Of a DNA stretch of 64,000 bases, positions 35,817 to 45,422 are shown piece after piece. The number at the start of each line of letters is the position of its first letter. Position 1 is the first letter of the stretch. The notes beneath the pieces were generated by a model. It searched no databases, was not told the DNA's origin, and saw nothing but the letters and a program-made list of their open reading frames with translations. The DNA is taken from contig JBBIUV010000016.1 of the NCBI GenBank assembly GCA_037440065.1, positions 124,001 through 188,000 on the forward strand, given 5' to 3'. Made by a program: the position numbers and the translations under genes. The stretch comes from UBA1563 sp037440065. Its GTDB lineage: Bacteria; Bacteroidota; Ignavibacteria; Ignavibacteriales; Ignavibacteriaceae.

Positions 35817-36593
35817 ATGGCAGCTAACGATTGGAATCCTGAACTTTATTTAAAATATCGTAGTGAAAGAACTCAACCTTCAATTGATTTGATTTCACGT
35901 ATTCATTTCCCAAATCCGCGAAACATCATTGATATTGGGTGTGGTCCGGGTAATAGTACACAAATGTTGGTTGAGAGATGGCCGAACGCTAAAATAGTAG
36001 GAATCGATAATTCCCCTGCTATGATCCAAAAAGCAAAGAATGATTATCCGGAACAAGAGTGGTCTATTATTGATGCAAATAAGATTGATATTGAGGAACA
36101 ATTCGATATCGTTTTTTCGAATGCGACGATCCAATGGTTACCGGATCACGAAAATCTTTTGAAAAATTTAAAGAAATTGGTTTCTGAAAAGGGAATTCTC
36201 GCTGTTCAGATTCCGCTCTTTTGGGATATGGCTATAGGAAGATCAATTTCTAATATAAGTCAGAATGATCACTGGAAAACTTTAACTTCGGAAGTTTCGA
36301 AATTATTCACCATCCATAATAGTTCTTTTTATTACGATCAATTATCAAAATTATTTGGTTCTGTAGAAATTTGGGAAACTGATTACATCCACATTCTTGA
36401 TTCTCAATTATCAATTCTAGAGATGATTAGGAGTACCGGGTTAAAACCATTTCTTGAAAAGTTGGAAAGTGATAGCGATAAAAATAGGTTTGAGAACGAA
36501 GTTTTTAGCGAAATTATTAACGAGTATCCAGTGCAAAAAAACGGGAAAGTGTTATTTCCTTTTAAACGATTATTTTTTATCGCGGGCAACTAA
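35817..36593 (+). CDS. tam: Trans-aconitate 2-methyltransferase-like enzyme
   Basis: 258 residues, the usual length. The opening AANDWNPELYLKYRSERTQPSIDLISRI and the SAM loop NIIDIGCGPGNSTQMLVERWPNAKIVGIDNS (about residues 40-70) follow the Tam family closely; IVFSNATIQWLPDHENLL and VQIPLFWDMAIG are further conserved parts. Tam methylates trans-aconitate, an inhibitor of aconitase. A related plant-acid or lipid substrate cannot be excluded. It lies 37 bases after the lyase-like gene. Confidence 0.82.
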   Translation: MAANDWNPELYLKYRSERTQPSIDLISRIHFPNPRNIIDIGCGPGNSTQMLVERWPNAKIVGIDNSPAMIQKAKNDYPEQEWSIIDANKIDIEEQFDIVFSNATIQWLPDHENLLKNLKKLVSEKGILAVQIPLFWDMAIGRSISNISQNDHWKTLTSEVSKLFTIHNSSFYYDQLSKLFGSVEIWETDYIHILDSQLSILEMIRSTGLKPFLEKLESDSDKNRFENEVFSEIINEYPVQKNGKVLFPFKRLFFIAGN

Positions 36594-36662
36594 AGTAATT
36601 CTTTCGGATTTTTCTCTTTAGGCTTCCCAATAAAATTTTTTAAAAATAATTGGATTTTTTCC

Positions 36663-36689
36663 TTGACAATCATGATATAATTATATAAT
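36663..36689 (+). promoter_or_regulatory. Promoter-like elements with a 12-bp palindrome before the MarR gene
   Basis: TTGACA at 36663-36668 and TATAAT at 36684-36689, spaced 15 bases, make a sigma-70-like pair. Spacing is short, and Bacteroidota-type promoters often differ, so this is tentative. The perfect palindrome ATATAATTATAT (36675-36686) overlaps the proposed -10 element, which would suit autorepression by the MarR protein coded from 36734. Confidence 0.45.
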
Positions 36690-36733
36690 TTTGAAATAGT
36701 ACAAAATACGAAATATATGATTAAGGAAATATC

Positions 36734-37192
36734 GTGGACTCTACAAAAGAAAAAGCTCAAAAATTAGCTGTCTATATCGATAGGATGATGGATATAGTTG
36801 TAAAAAGCCAATGCGAATGCTTAAATAGCGCTACAGCCGAATTAAGCATGCAGGAACTAAGAACAATCAAATTTATTGGCGATAAAAAGCAATGTATCAT
36901 GAGAGAAATTTCTGATCATTTGATGCTTGCTGTTAGCACTTTAACTGCAATAGTTGATAAATTAGTCCGGAAGAAGTTTGTGGTGAGAAATAGGCAAGAG
37001 GACGACCGGCGCATTGTTAATGTAGAACTTACCGATAAAGGAGTGGGAATTTATAATATTGATAAGGAACATCATGTTCACCTTAGTGAAGGGATGCTGA
37101 AATATTTAAACGAAGAAGAGCAGGATTTACTCTTAAATCTCTTAGCTAAAATTAATTCTAATCTCCAGAACGAGTATCCACAAAAAGTATAA
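36734..37192 (+). CDS. MarR-family transcriptional regulator
   Basis: 152 residues from GTG 36734, with TTAAGGAAATATC upstream. The winged helix-turn-helix is clear: LSMQELRTIKFIGDKKQCIMREISDHLMLAVSTLTAIVDKLVRKKFVVRNRQEDDRRIVNVELTDKG (about residues 36-102), including the DDRR wing. Flanking helices form the dimer interface. Cysteines occur in the N-terminal CEC and at KKQC, so redox or metal sensing is possible. It sits upstream of a TolC/adaptor/RND pump, the usual arrangement for a pump repressor, in this case inferred. Confidence 0.9.
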   Translation: MDSTKEKAQKLAVYIDRMMDIVVKSQCECLNSATAELSMQELRTIKFIGDKKQCIMREISDHLMLAVSTLTAIVDKLVRKKFVVRNRQEDDRRIVNVELTDKGVGIYNIDKEHHVHLSEGMLKYLNEEEQDLLLNLLAKINSNLQNEYPQKV

Positions 37193-37196
37193 GTTA

Positions 37197-37234
37197 AAAT
37201 AAGGCAGGATATACTGCTGTAGGTAACTTATTTT
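37197..37234. terminator. Weak hairpin after the MarR gene
   Basis: AAAATAAG (37197-37204) and CTTATTTT (37227-37234) can pair, with a possible inner GCAG/CTGC stem in the loop. Only a short T-run follows. It could separate MarR from the pump genes or act as a leader of the pump transcript. Confidence 0.3.
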
Positions 37235-37366
37235 GTTGCCTATTATTTCGTAAAATGTACTATTTGAAAAACGTAAATTATGATAATCATACGATATGAA
37301 AAACAAATTTCCTAACTGCATGAAAAAGAATTTTAACCAATAATTTCAAAATAAAAGAAGAAAAAG

Positions 37367-38728
37367 ATGAAAATGATTTTAAAAATATTTCCGGTGATCG
37401 TGCTTATACTGTCGGTCAATCTTGGGGCGCAGACAGTCCTTGATAAATATATTAAGGAAGGACTACAGAATAATATCGTGCTTCAACAAAAGAAAATCTC
37501 TTACGATAAGGCTGCTTATTCACTAAAAATTGCAACCAGCTATTTTTTCCCCTCCATTAATTTCAACGCAAGTTATACTAGTGGAGAAGGGGGAAGGAGT
37601 ATTGCGCTTCCCATTGGCGATTTAATGAATCCGGTTTATCAAACTCTAAATCAACTTACGGGATCGAATGCATTTCCTCAAATAAGTAATGTGAATGAAA
37701 ATTTATTTCCCAACAAATTTTATGATGTAAAGTTTCGAACATCTCTACCGTTAATAAATTCTGATTTAATCTTTAACCGCAGTATAAAAAGTGAACAATC
37801 ACAAATAGCAGAGTATGAAATTGAAATGTACAAAAGGGAGTTGGTCAAGGAAATTAAAGTAGCTTACTTTAATTATTTGAGCGCTGAAACGGCAGCAACA
37901 ATTTATGACAATGCTCTATCGCTTGCTAATGAAGGGAAGAGGGTTAACGAATCCTTGCTGAAAAACGGGAGTGGTTTGCCAGTATACGTCTTGCGTTCGG
38001 AGAGTGAAATCGAAAATATTAAGGCGCAAAAAATTGAAGCGCAAAATCAATCTTTAAATGCAAAATCTTATTTCAATTTTTTGTTGAATAGAAAATTAGA
38101 TACAGTGATTGATTCAGATCTCTCTTTTGAAAATGAAATCGCTAAAGCAGCAAGTAACCTAAATGCTGAATTCTCACTCGCAAAAAGAGAAGAGTTGATG
38201 ATGCTTCAAAAAGGAATAAGTATCAACCAATCGGTAGTTGATATGAACAAATATTATTGGATCCCGAAAGTGAGTGCATTCCTTGATCTTGGTGCGCAAG
38301 ATCAAAAATGGAAATACAATTCCAAATCTCAATATTATTTGTTTGGGATCCAACTTGATGTTCCCATCTTCGAGTCTTTTAGGAATTATTATAAAATTGA
38401 GGAATCTGAATTAGAACTTAAAAACGCAGAACTGAATCAACAACTTGTTTCGCATCAACTACAGCTAAGCGCAAATATTGCAACAAACGGATTAACCGTC
38501 GCAAACCAGAATTATCAATCATCTTTAAAACAATTTGAAGTTGCCCAAAGTTATCACAGCCTTGTGATGAAGGGGTATCAAGAAGGTGTAAATACATTCT
38601 TAGAGACGATTGATGCACGGACTCAATTGCTGAATTCAGAGTTGTTGGTCAACATAAACAAATATAAAATCATGATAGCGTCAGCAAATTGTGAGCGAGA
38701 AAAAATTTTTAATAAAATAGAATATTGA
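37367..38728 (+). CDS. TolC-family outer-membrane efflux protein
   Basis: 453 residues. Signal peptide ends near GAQT (residue ~21). Two repeated units of the outer-membrane factor are visible, each with long coiled helices: residues ~145-220 (KRELVKEIKVAYFNYLSAETAATIYDNALSLANEGKRV) and ~340-440 (LVMKGYQEGVNTFLETIDARTQLLNSELL), and beta strand NFNASYTSGEG for the pore. It forms the outer channel of a tripartite pump with the next two genes. It starts 174 bases after MarR and the three pump genes are packed within 16 bases of each other. Confidence 0.87.
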   Translation: MKMILKIFPVIVLILSVNLGAQTVLDKYIKEGLQNNIVLQQKKISYDKAAYSLKIATSYFFPSINFNASYTSGEGGRSIALPIGDLMNPVYQTLNQLTGSNAFPQISNVNENLFPNKFYDVKFRTSLPLINSDLIFNRSIKSEQSQIAEYEIEMYKRELVKEIKVAYFNYLSAETAATIYDNALSLANEGKRVNESLLKNGSGLPVYVLRSESEIENIKAQKIEAQNQSLNAKSYFNFLLNRKLDTVIDSDLSFENEIAKAASNLNAEFSLAKREELMMLQKGISINQSVVDMNKYYWIPKVSAFLDLGAQDQKWKYNSKSQYYLFGIQLDVPIFESFRNYYKIEESELELKNAELNQQLVSHQLQLSANIATNGLTVANQNYQSSLKQFEVAQSYHSLVMKGYQEGVNTFLETIDARTQLLNSELLVNINKYKIMIASANCEREKIFNKIEY

Positions 38729-38744
38729 TAGGAGAGAGAAGGAC

Positions 38745-39794
38745 ATGAAAAAAATAATATTAGTAGCAGTAGTTGTTGTCGCAGTTGGTATAGTCTTTAT
38801 CACTGCACATAAGAACACAAAAGAAACTACTCAGACGGATGAACGTATACCGGTTAGAGTGATGGAATTAATAAAAGAAAATGTTAATAAAACTATTTCA
38901 GCTTCCGGACAATTTACCACCGAAGATGAAACATTTCTTTCTTTTAAAACCGGTGGCGTAGTGAAGGCAATTTATTTTAAAGAAGGAGACGCCGTACGTA
39001 AAGGACAAATCTTAGCAGCACTCGAATTAACTGAAATCGATGCGAGTGTTTCTCAAGCAAAAGCAGCGTATGAAAAAGCTTTGAGAGATTTTAACAGAAT
39101 AAGCAGTCTATACAAAGATAGTGTTGCAACTCAATCACAGTTCCAGGATACCAAAACAGCGTTAGAAGTGGCAACTCAACAATATAACATTGCTAAATAT
39201 AATTTGAATTACTCTTCAATACGATCAATCGACGATGGATTCATTCTCAAGAAATTTGTGAATGAAGGGCAAATGGTTAGTCCCGGCATGCCGGTTTTAC
39301 AAACTAATGGTGCGGGCAGCAGCAATTGGATATTAAAGGTGAGCGTGAGTGATAATGAATGGTCGGCCATCAAATTAAACGATCCTGCAACAATTGACGT
39401 TGACGCACTTTCAAATGATAAACTTCAAGCGGTGGTTTATAAAAAATCAGAAGGAATTGATCCATTCTCCGGAACATTCTCTATCGATCTCAAATTAATT
39501 TCCAAACCTTCCAATAAGTTAGCAAGCGGTTTGTTCGGCAAAGCAAAAATTAGGCTTTCGCAAGCGCAATCATCCTGGCTTATTCCTTACGAATCAATTT
39601 TAGATGGGGATAGAAATTCGGGTTACGTGTTTGTTACAAATGACAACAGCACTGTGCAAAAAATAAAAGTAAACATAACGGATATTGTTGAAGACAAAGT
39701 GATTGTCGACCATGGGCTTGATAATGCACAAGCACTTATAACTACAGGAAGTGCTTATTTAAATGAGGCTTCTAGAATTAAAATTGTAAAGTAG
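38745..39794 (+). CDS. RND efflux pump periplasmic adaptor (HlyD/MFP family)
   Basis: 349 residues with GGAGAGAGAAGG before the ATG. An N-terminal anchor (residues 2-20) is followed by the lipoyl-type halves (FLSFKTGGVVKAIYFKEGDAVRKGQILAAL, about residues 66-95), a short alpha-hairpin (SQAKAAYEKALRDFNRISSLYKDSVATQSQ) and the second lipoyl and beta-barrel parts (DDGFILKKFVNEGQMVSPGMPVLQ). It joins the inner-membrane transporter to TolC. No Cys or His cluster that would suggest metal specificity. Confidence 0.88.
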   Translation: MKKIILVAVVVVAVGIVFITAHKNTKETTQTDERIPVRVMELIKENVNKTISASGQFTTEDETFLSFKTGGVVKAIYFKEGDAVRKGQILAALELTEIDASVSQAKAAYEKALRDFNRISSLYKDSVATQSQFQDTKTALEVATQQYNIAKYNLNYSSIRSIDDGFILKKFVNEGQMVSPGMPVLQTNGAGSSNWILKVSVSDNEWSAIKLNDPATIDVDALSNDKLQAVVYKKSEGIDPFSGTFSIDLKLISKPSNKLASGLFGKAKIRLSQAQSSWLIPYESILDGDRNSGYVFVTNDNSTVQKIKVNITDIVEDKVIVDHGLDNAQALITTGSAYLNEASRIKIVK

Positions 39795-39809
39795 ACGAAG
39801 AGAATAGAA

Positions 39810-42800
39810 ATGAAAATATCTGAATATGCGGTTAAGAATCCTCAACTAACACTTTTAATTTTCCTTATGGCGGTTGTTGTAGGGCTCACAACTATTCTAA
39901 ACATGCCGCGTTCCGAAGACCCTGAAGTTAGAACCACAGGCTTTCCAATAGTCGTTATTTATCCGGGAACGAGTCCGAGAGACATGGAGGATCTTGTTGT
40001 TGATCCGATTGAAAAAAAATTATCCGGATTAGAAAACATTAAAACCATCACCAGTGAAATAACAGATGGTTTAGCAGTAATTATGGTCATTTATAACTAT
40101 GGGATAAATCCGGACGAAAAATATCAAGAGCTCATCAGAGAAGTAAACAATTTGCGGCGTGATCTTCCACAAGACATTTATAGCATTGATATTAAAAAAT
40201 GGCTTCCATCCAATGTTAATGTTTTGCAAATAGCTCTTGTTTCGGAGAATGCCTCCACTGATAAGATTAAAAAAGTTTCTGAAGATCTAAAAAAAGATTT
40301 GGAAAAATTACCTCAACTAAAAAATGTTGAAATTCATGGTTTATCGAAAAAAAATGTAAGGGTTGAACTAAAACTTGATAAAATGAACAGCATGCACATC
40401 CCTCTTGATGCTGTTCTGGGAAGCATTCAAAGTGAAGGGGTTAATATTCCCGGCGGGAATATTAATGCGGGGACAAAAATATTTAACGTAAAAACCAGCA
40501 GTAGTTATAAAAGTGTAGATGAAATCAAGAATACAATTGCATTCGCTGCTAATGGTAAAAATATTTTCCTAAAAGATATTGCCGATGTCTACTTTAATTT
40601 TGAAGAGAGCAAATATTTAACCCGGTTAAATACTCATCGCTGCGTGTTTGTGGTTGCAGCTCTTAAACCTGGTCAGAATATATCTCACGCACAAAATGAT
40701 TACTCGAAAGTCATTCAGAAATTTAAAACCAACTTACCAAAGAATATTGATTTAATAGTCAATTTCGATCAGGCTGATAATGTTAACAGAAGATTGGGGG
40801 GATTAGGAATTGATTTTCTAATCGCAATTTGTCTCGTTGCTTTAACTCTTCTTCCTTTAGGATCAAGGGCAACAACGATTGTTATGATGACCATTCCGCT
40901 TTCTATTTCCGCGGGAATCGTTATTATTTATTTATTGGGATTCACACTAAATCAGTTAAGCATTGTAGGACTTGTTGTAGCTCTTGGTTTACTTGTTGAC
41001 GATAGCATAGTTGTTATCGAAAATATCGAGCGTTGGCTTCGAGAAGGTCATTCGAGATTAGATGCAGCAATTAAAGCCACCAAACAAATTGCAGTTGCTG
41101 TTATTGGAACCACAGCAACATTAATTATAGCATTTTTACCATTGATGATTTTACCAGGTGATTCAGGCGAATTCATTAGAAACCTTCCAGCTGCAGTAAT
41201 TGCATGTGTGTTTGCTTCGATGATTGTTTCACTTACAATTATTCCTTTTCTATCAAACAAATTATTAAAAGAACATGATAAAAATTATGAAGGAAATATC
41301 TTTTTAAGAGCTTTCAAGTCAATTATCAAAAAGACCTATTCAAGGCTATTGGACAAAGCGCTTAATAAACCGGCAATAACGCTACTGGTTACCGTTGCAA
41401 TCTTCATCGGTTCTTTGCTGCTTGTTCCTGTTGTTGGATTCAGTTTATTTCCCGCATCAGAAAAGCCACAATTTTTAATTGATATTACAACACCTCTTCA
41501 ATCAAATATAGATTACACAAATAAAATTGCATCCGAGATTGAGAAGGAAATGAGGAAATATCCTGAAGTAAAATATGTTTCTACTAACGTTGGAAAGGGA
41601 AACCCGGATGTTTATTACAATGTTATGCAAAAAAACGAGACAGCAAATTTTGCCCAGTTATTTGTTCAATTAGATAAAGATGTAACTCCTGCAAACAAAG
41701 TCATTCTAATTGAAGAGTTAAGAAAAAAATGGTTTTCATATCCCGGTGCAAAAGTAGAAGTAAAAGATTTTGAGCAGGGAACCTCAATGGTGGCTCCGGT
41801 GGAAGTTCGAGTGTTTGGAGATAATTTAGATACTTTAAGAACACTGGCTGCCAATTTTGAACAGTTACTAAAACGCACAGAAGGAACTATTTATGTTAAG
41901 AATCCGCTGAGTAATTTCCAATCGGATATCCGCGTTGATATTAATAAGGAAAAAGCTCACGCGCTGGGGATTCCTACAATTAATATTGCAAAGACGGTTA
42001 GGCTTGCGGTAGCCGGGTTTACTTTAGCCAAGTTAACTGACAATGAAAGTCAGAATTATGATGTCACCGTTACCAGTGCAAAAAGAAATTCCTCCTCCTT
42101 GAGTGCTTTCGAAAATTTGTATATCAATAATCTCGAAGGCAAATCTGTCCCACTTTCTCAGATTGCTTCACTTCGGTTGGAATCTTCACCGCTAAAAATT
42201 AATCATCGTAATAAAACGAGAGTGGCTTCTATTTATGCGGCTGTTAAAAAAGGATATCTCACAGATAATGTAATCAAAGATGTTGTTAAACAGATGGACG
42301 GTTATAAATTTCCCCGGGGTTACAGTTATGAAATGGGAGGTGAGGTTGAATCAAGGAAAAATTCATTTGATGGAATTGGAATTATCCTGATAGTTACACT
42401 CTTTCTTTTCATAATCGTTTTAGTTTTAGAGTTTAAAACATTCAAAAGTACACTAATAGTACTCTCGGTTATTCCTTTAGGAATAGTTGGCGCGGTGCTT
42501 GCATTGCTGGTAACAGGAAATTCACTTTCATTCGTTGCCACAATTGGATTAATAGCATTAGCCGGTATTGAAGTTAAAAATACAATTCTCCTTGTTGACT
42601 TCACAAACCAGTTGCGAGCTAAGGGCGCAACATTAGAGGACGCAATACGTGAAGCCGGTGAAGTTAGATTTTTACCAATCGTTTTAACTTCACTAACTGC
42701 TATTGGCGGATTAATGCCGATTGCAGTTTCCACAAATCCACTTATTTCTCCTTTGGCAATTGTAATTATTGGAGGGTTAATCAGTTCAACTCTTCTTTCT

Positions 42801-42863
42801 AGAGTTGTTACTCCGGTTGTATATAAACTTATACCACCTAAAATAGAGAATTCACATGTGTGA
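39810..42863 (+). CDS. RND-family efflux transporter (inner-membrane pump)
   Basis: 1017 residues, the usual ~1020. Twelve membrane helices and two periplasmic porter halves can be followed. Helix 4 reads ALGLLVDDSIVVIENIERWL with the two Asp residues of the proton relay, and GSRATTIVMMTIPLSISAGI is helix 3. Symmetric second-half motifs (VALLVTGNSLSFVATIGLIALAGIEVKNTILLVDF) are intact. Together with the preceding two genes it forms a tripartite exporter; substrate range is unknown. AAGAGAATAGAA precedes the start. Confidence 0.9.
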   Translation: MKISEYAVKNPQLTLLIFLMAVVVGLTTILNMPRSEDPEVRTTGFPIVVIYPGTSPRDMEDLVVDPIEKKLSGLENIKTITSEITDGLAVIMVIYNYGINPDEKYQELIREVNNLRRDLPQDIYSIDIKKWLPSNVNVLQIALVSENASTDKIKKVSEDLKKDLEKLPQLKNVEIHGLSKKNVRVELKLDKMNSMHIPLDAVLGSIQSEGVNIPGGNINAGTKIFNVKTSSSYKSVDEIKNTIAFAANGKNIFLKDIADVYFNFEESKYLTRLNTHRCVFVVAALKPGQNISHAQNDYSKVIQKFKTNLPKNIDLIVNFDQADNVNRRLGGLGIDFLIAICLVALTLLPLGSRATTIVMMTIPLSISAGIVIIYLLGFTLNQLSIVGLVVALGLLVDDSIVVIENIERWLREGHSRLDAAIKATKQIAVAVIGTTATLIIAFLPLMILPGDSGEFIRNLPAAVIACVFASMIVSLTIIPFLSNKLLKEHDKNYEGNIFLRAFKSIIKKTYSRLLDKALNKPAITLLVTVAIFIGSLLLVPVVGFSLFPASEKPQFLIDITTPLQSNIDYTNKIASEIEKEMRKYPEVKYVSTNVGKGNPDVYYNVMQKNETANFAQLFVQLDKDVTPANKVILIEELRKKWFSYPGAKVEVKDFEQGTSMVAPVEVRVFGDNLDTLRTLAANFEQLLKRTEGTIYVKNPLSNFQSDIRVDINKEKAHALGIPTINIAKTVRLAVAGFTLAKLTDNESQNYDVTVTSAKRNSSSLSAFENLYINNLEGKSVPLSQIASLRLESSPLKINHRNKTRVASIYAAVKKGYLTDNVIKDVVKQMDGYKFPRGYSYEMGGEVESRKNSFDGIGIILIVTLFLFIIVLVLEFKTFKSTLIVLSVIPLGIVGAVLALLVTGNSLSFVATIGLIALAGIEVKNTILLVDFTNQLRAKGATLEDAIREAGEVRFLPIVLTSLTAIGGLMPIAVSTNPLISPLAIVIIGGLISSTLLSRVVTPVVYKLIPPKIENSHV

Positions 42864-42897
42864 TTATTATAAATAATTCCCTTTAAGGATATAATTA

Positions 42898-43920
42898 ATG
42901 CAGAAAAGATCAATTTATATAACTACTTTTTTTATAGTACTGTTTTCAACTACTTATTTAACGCTTCCAACTCTTGTAGATTTAGTAATCGGAGTCTCTC
43001 CTGATATGATTCAAGGAAAACAACTTACTGAATCAGTAAAATTTTTCTTAACTCATGTTCCTACATTATTAATACTGCTTTGTGTCGCGGTATTTGTTAT
43101 TAGTATCCTCCGTTCGTACGTTTCAAAGGAAAAGTCGTTGAAACTCTTAGCAACAAAATCTCTTTTTAAGGGAAATGTGATTGCGAGTTTCGTTGGCATT
43201 GTAATGCCATTTTGTTCTTGCGGCGTAGTACCGATGTTTCTTGGACTTGTACAGGCTGGAGTGCCGCTTGGCGTTTCTTTATCGTTGCTAATTGCTGCTC
43301 CAATGATTAATGAGATCGCGCTTATCTTATTGTTTGGATTGTTCGGGTGGCAAACCGCACTTCTTTACGTTTCAACGGGATTGATAATTGCAATTACCTC
43401 CGGATATATTATTGGAAGATTAGGATTGGAAAGATACGTCGAAGACTGGGTTAAATCTATTGGCGAATTAAATGTAGAGATGACTGAAAGTAAAAATGAA
43501 TTAACCTTCACTCAAAGAATTGATCTGGCTTTTGTAGAAGTTAAAACAACAGTTTCTAAAATTTGGTTGTTTATTATACTCGGAATGGGAGTTGGTTCAG
43601 TTCTCTATGGTTATGTTCCCGATACATTAATGATTGGAATAATGGGGAAAGCTGAATGGTGGTCGGTTCCTTTGGCAGTACTTGTCGGTATTCCTTTATA
43701 TATGAACTCGGCAGGAATAATTCCGATAGTGCAGGTTTTGCTTAGTAAAGGAGCTGCACTCGGCACCTCCCTAGCGTTTATGATGTCTGTGATTGGACTA
43801 TCTCTTCCTGAAATTTTAATTCTCCGTAGAGTACTTAAACTTCCTCTCATTTTAATATTTGTCGGGGTAATAACAATGGGAATTACTGTTGTCGGATTTC
43901 TTTTCAATTTGATCAATTAA
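42898..43920 (+). CDS. YraQ/ArsP-type permease (PF03773)
   Basis: 340 residues, eight or more helices. The key segment VGIVMPFCSCGVVPMFLGLVQAGVPLGVSLSLLIAAPMINE (about residues 99-140) has the CSCG motif and the APxINE element characteristic of this permease family, in which the cysteine pair is thought to bind the exported metalloid or metal. GIPLYMNSAGIIPIVQVLLSKG is the second half's counterpart. It follows the pump by 34 bases and precedes an oxidoreductase and a thiol protein. Likely substrates are metals or organoarsenicals; inference only. Confidence 0.8.
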   Translation: MQKRSIYITTFFIVLFSTTYLTLPTLVDLVIGVSPDMIQGKQLTESVKFFLTHVPTLLILLCVAVFVISILRSYVSKEKSLKLLATKSLFKGNVIASFVGIVMPFCSCGVVPMFLGLVQAGVPLGVSLSLLIAAPMINEIALILLFGLFGWQTALLYVSTGLIIAITSGYIIGRLGLERYVEDWVKSIGELNVEMTESKNELTFTQRIDLAFVEVKTTVSKIWLFIILGMGVGSVLYGYVPDTLMIGIMGKAEWWSVPLAVLVGIPLYMNSAGIIPIVQVLLSKGAALGTSLAFMMSVIGLSLPEILILRRVLKLPLILIFVGVITMGITVVGFLFNLIN

Positions 43921-43939
43921 GGATAATAATAAATTCATA

Positions 43940-44011
43940 AATCAGCTGTCTTGGAAATAACGAAGTAAAATCAGAGAACTTCATGTAACCTCCTCACAAA
44001 GACAGCTGATT
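43940..44011. promoter_or_regulatory. 13-bp inverted repeat in the leader of the MDR oxidoreductase gene
   Basis: AATCAGCTGTCTT (43940-43952) and AAGACAGCTGATT (43999-44011) are exact complements with 46 bases between them. The loop holds a second pair (GAAGT/ACTTC) and ends in ACCTCCTCAC, which is complementary to a purine-rich ribosome site. The next start (44037) has AAAGGATAAG upstream. A structured leader or operator is plausible. Confidence 0.45.
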
Positions 44012-44036
44012 ATTTAATAAAAAAAGGATAAGTATT

Positions 44037-45038
44037 ATGAAAGAATCAATTCCAATTAACATGCAAGCGGTAGTCATTGAAGAAAATGGTAATCTAACAG
44101 TTGGACAAGTTCCGGTTCCCAAACCAGGCGATGGGCAAGTTCTTATTAAAATTGCAGCAGCGCCAATCAATCCTTCTGATCTTGGTTTTCTTCAAGGTTC
44201 CTACGGATTTCCAAAATCTGCTCCTATTGTCCCGGGGTTAGAAGGCAGCGGCACCGTAGTTGCAATAGGATCAGGAATACTTCCAAAGTTGTGGTTAGGT
44301 AAACGGGTTGTTTGTGCCGGACGTCTTGGAGGTACTTGGGCTGAATATATGGTAACTAGTGCTGCAACCTGTTTCCCAATACCGAAGAAAATTTCGTTTG
44401 AACAAGGTGCCATGAGTTTTGTGAATCCTTTGACGGTTATTGCTTTGTTCGATATCGCTAAAGAAGAGAGACATAAAGCAATAATAAGTACGGCTTCGTC
44501 AAGTGCAGTGGGGAGAATGATATTGCGGTTGGGGCTGAAAGAAGGAATCCCTGTAATAAATATTGTTCGAAGAGAAGAACAAGCAGACATACTCTTTTCG
44601 CTTGGAGCTAAATATGTTCTTGTAAACTCTGATCCGGATTTTCTTGAAAGAATTCAACAGATAGCTAACGAATTAAACGCTACACTTATTTTAGATGCCG
44701 TTGCCGGTGACATGACGCAGCAGTTATTAAATGTTGCACCGTTTGGCAGCCATGCGGTTGTGTACGGATTTTTGTCAGGAGAAAAAACCACGATTGATGC
44801 TCGATTATTTGTGAAAGAAGATAAATCTGCGAGCGGTTTTTTCCTGGTAAACTGGATGGCGAAGAAGAAAACAATTGATTTAGTTCGTAACATGCGTAAA
44901 GCCATGCGTCTCTTAGATTCCGAATTAGCAACTTCTGTTCAAAAGCGGTTTCCTTTGTCTGGCGTAAATTCTGCGATCGAACTTTATAAAAACAATATGA
45001 CAGCAGGCAAAGTACTTCTTGTTCCGGGTTTAATTTGA
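44037..45038 (+). CDS. MDR-superfamily NAD(P)-dependent oxidoreductase (quinone-oxidoreductase-like)
   Basis: 333 residues. The N-terminal GroES-like part carries VPVPKPGDGQVLIKIAAAPINPSDLGFLQGSYGFP (about residues 22-56) and PGLEGSGTVVAIGSG. The Rossmann fold loop is at ISTASSSAVGRMILRLGLKEG. The catalytic zinc ligands of alcohol dehydrogenases are missing, as in quinone oxidoreductases and enoyl reductases. It could reduce an enone or quinone. Codon bias is ordinary. It follows a structured leader. Confidence 0.82.
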   Translation: MKESIPINMQAVVIEENGNLTVGQVPVPKPGDGQVLIKIAAAPINPSDLGFLQGSYGFPKSAPIVPGLEGSGTVVAIGSGILPKLWLGKRVVCAGRLGGTWAEYMVTSAATCFPIPKKISFEQGAMSFVNPLTVIALFDIAKEERHKAIISTASSSAVGRMILRLGLKEGIPVINIVRREEQADILFSLGAKYVLVNSDPDFLERIQQIANELNATLILDAVAGDMTQQLLNVAPFGSHAVVYGFLSGEKTTIDARLFVKEDKSASGFFLVNWMAKKKTIDLVRNMRKAMRLLDSELATSVQKRFPLSGVNSAIELYKNNMTAGKVLLVPGLI

Positions 45039-45083
45039 ACATAGTAAACTTTAAACAAATAAATAAAAAATTTGGAGAAAAAT

Positions 45084-45422
45084 ATGAACGGTGAAAATTT
45101 AATAACTAAAGAAAAAGCAGATGTAATTCTTGTTAAAGGAGGATGCTGCGCTGCTTCCTCCGGGGCAAATTCAGAAGTCGAAAAATCGAAAAAAATATTG
45201 ATGGAAGTGGGTGCCGAATTGAATGTTGGTATTTCGGTTAAAGAAATTACCTTCTCCGAGGCATTGAGCGGTCCATATCCGCCGGAGTTAAAAACTAAAG
45301 GTTGGGAAATATTTAGCCGGAGTGGCATGACCTCTATTCCGATGATCATTTTTTCAAATAAAATCATCTCTACAGGATTGCCGGATAAAAACGACATTAA
45401 AAAAGCTTTGCAGATGGACTAA
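45084..45422 (+). CDS. Small thioredoxin-fold-like thiol protein (ArsD-like tail)
   Basis: 112 residues from ATG 45084, preceded by GGAG seven bases away; a TTG at 45072 is in frame but lies over that ribosome site. ILVKGGCCAASSGANSEV near residues 15-30 carries a CC pair where ArsD and thioredoxin-like proteins have their active-site loop. The second half (GMTSIPMIIFSNKIISTGLPDKNDIKKAL) follows the closing cis-Pro strand of that fold. No CxxC is present, so a metalloid- or sulfide-carrying role is possible. It closes the pump-permease-oxidoreductase run. Confidence 0.55.
   Translation: MNGENLITKEKADVILVKGGCCAASSGANSEVEKSKKILMEVGAELNVGISVKEITFSEALSGPYPPELKTKGWEIFSRSGMTSIPMIIFSNKIISTGLPDKNDIKKALQMD

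Noticed and set aside
42326..42913. 195-codon minus-strand frame
   Set aside because: It is antisense to the RND pump gene, with composition typical of the mirror of a hydrophobic coding sequence, and no ribosome site.
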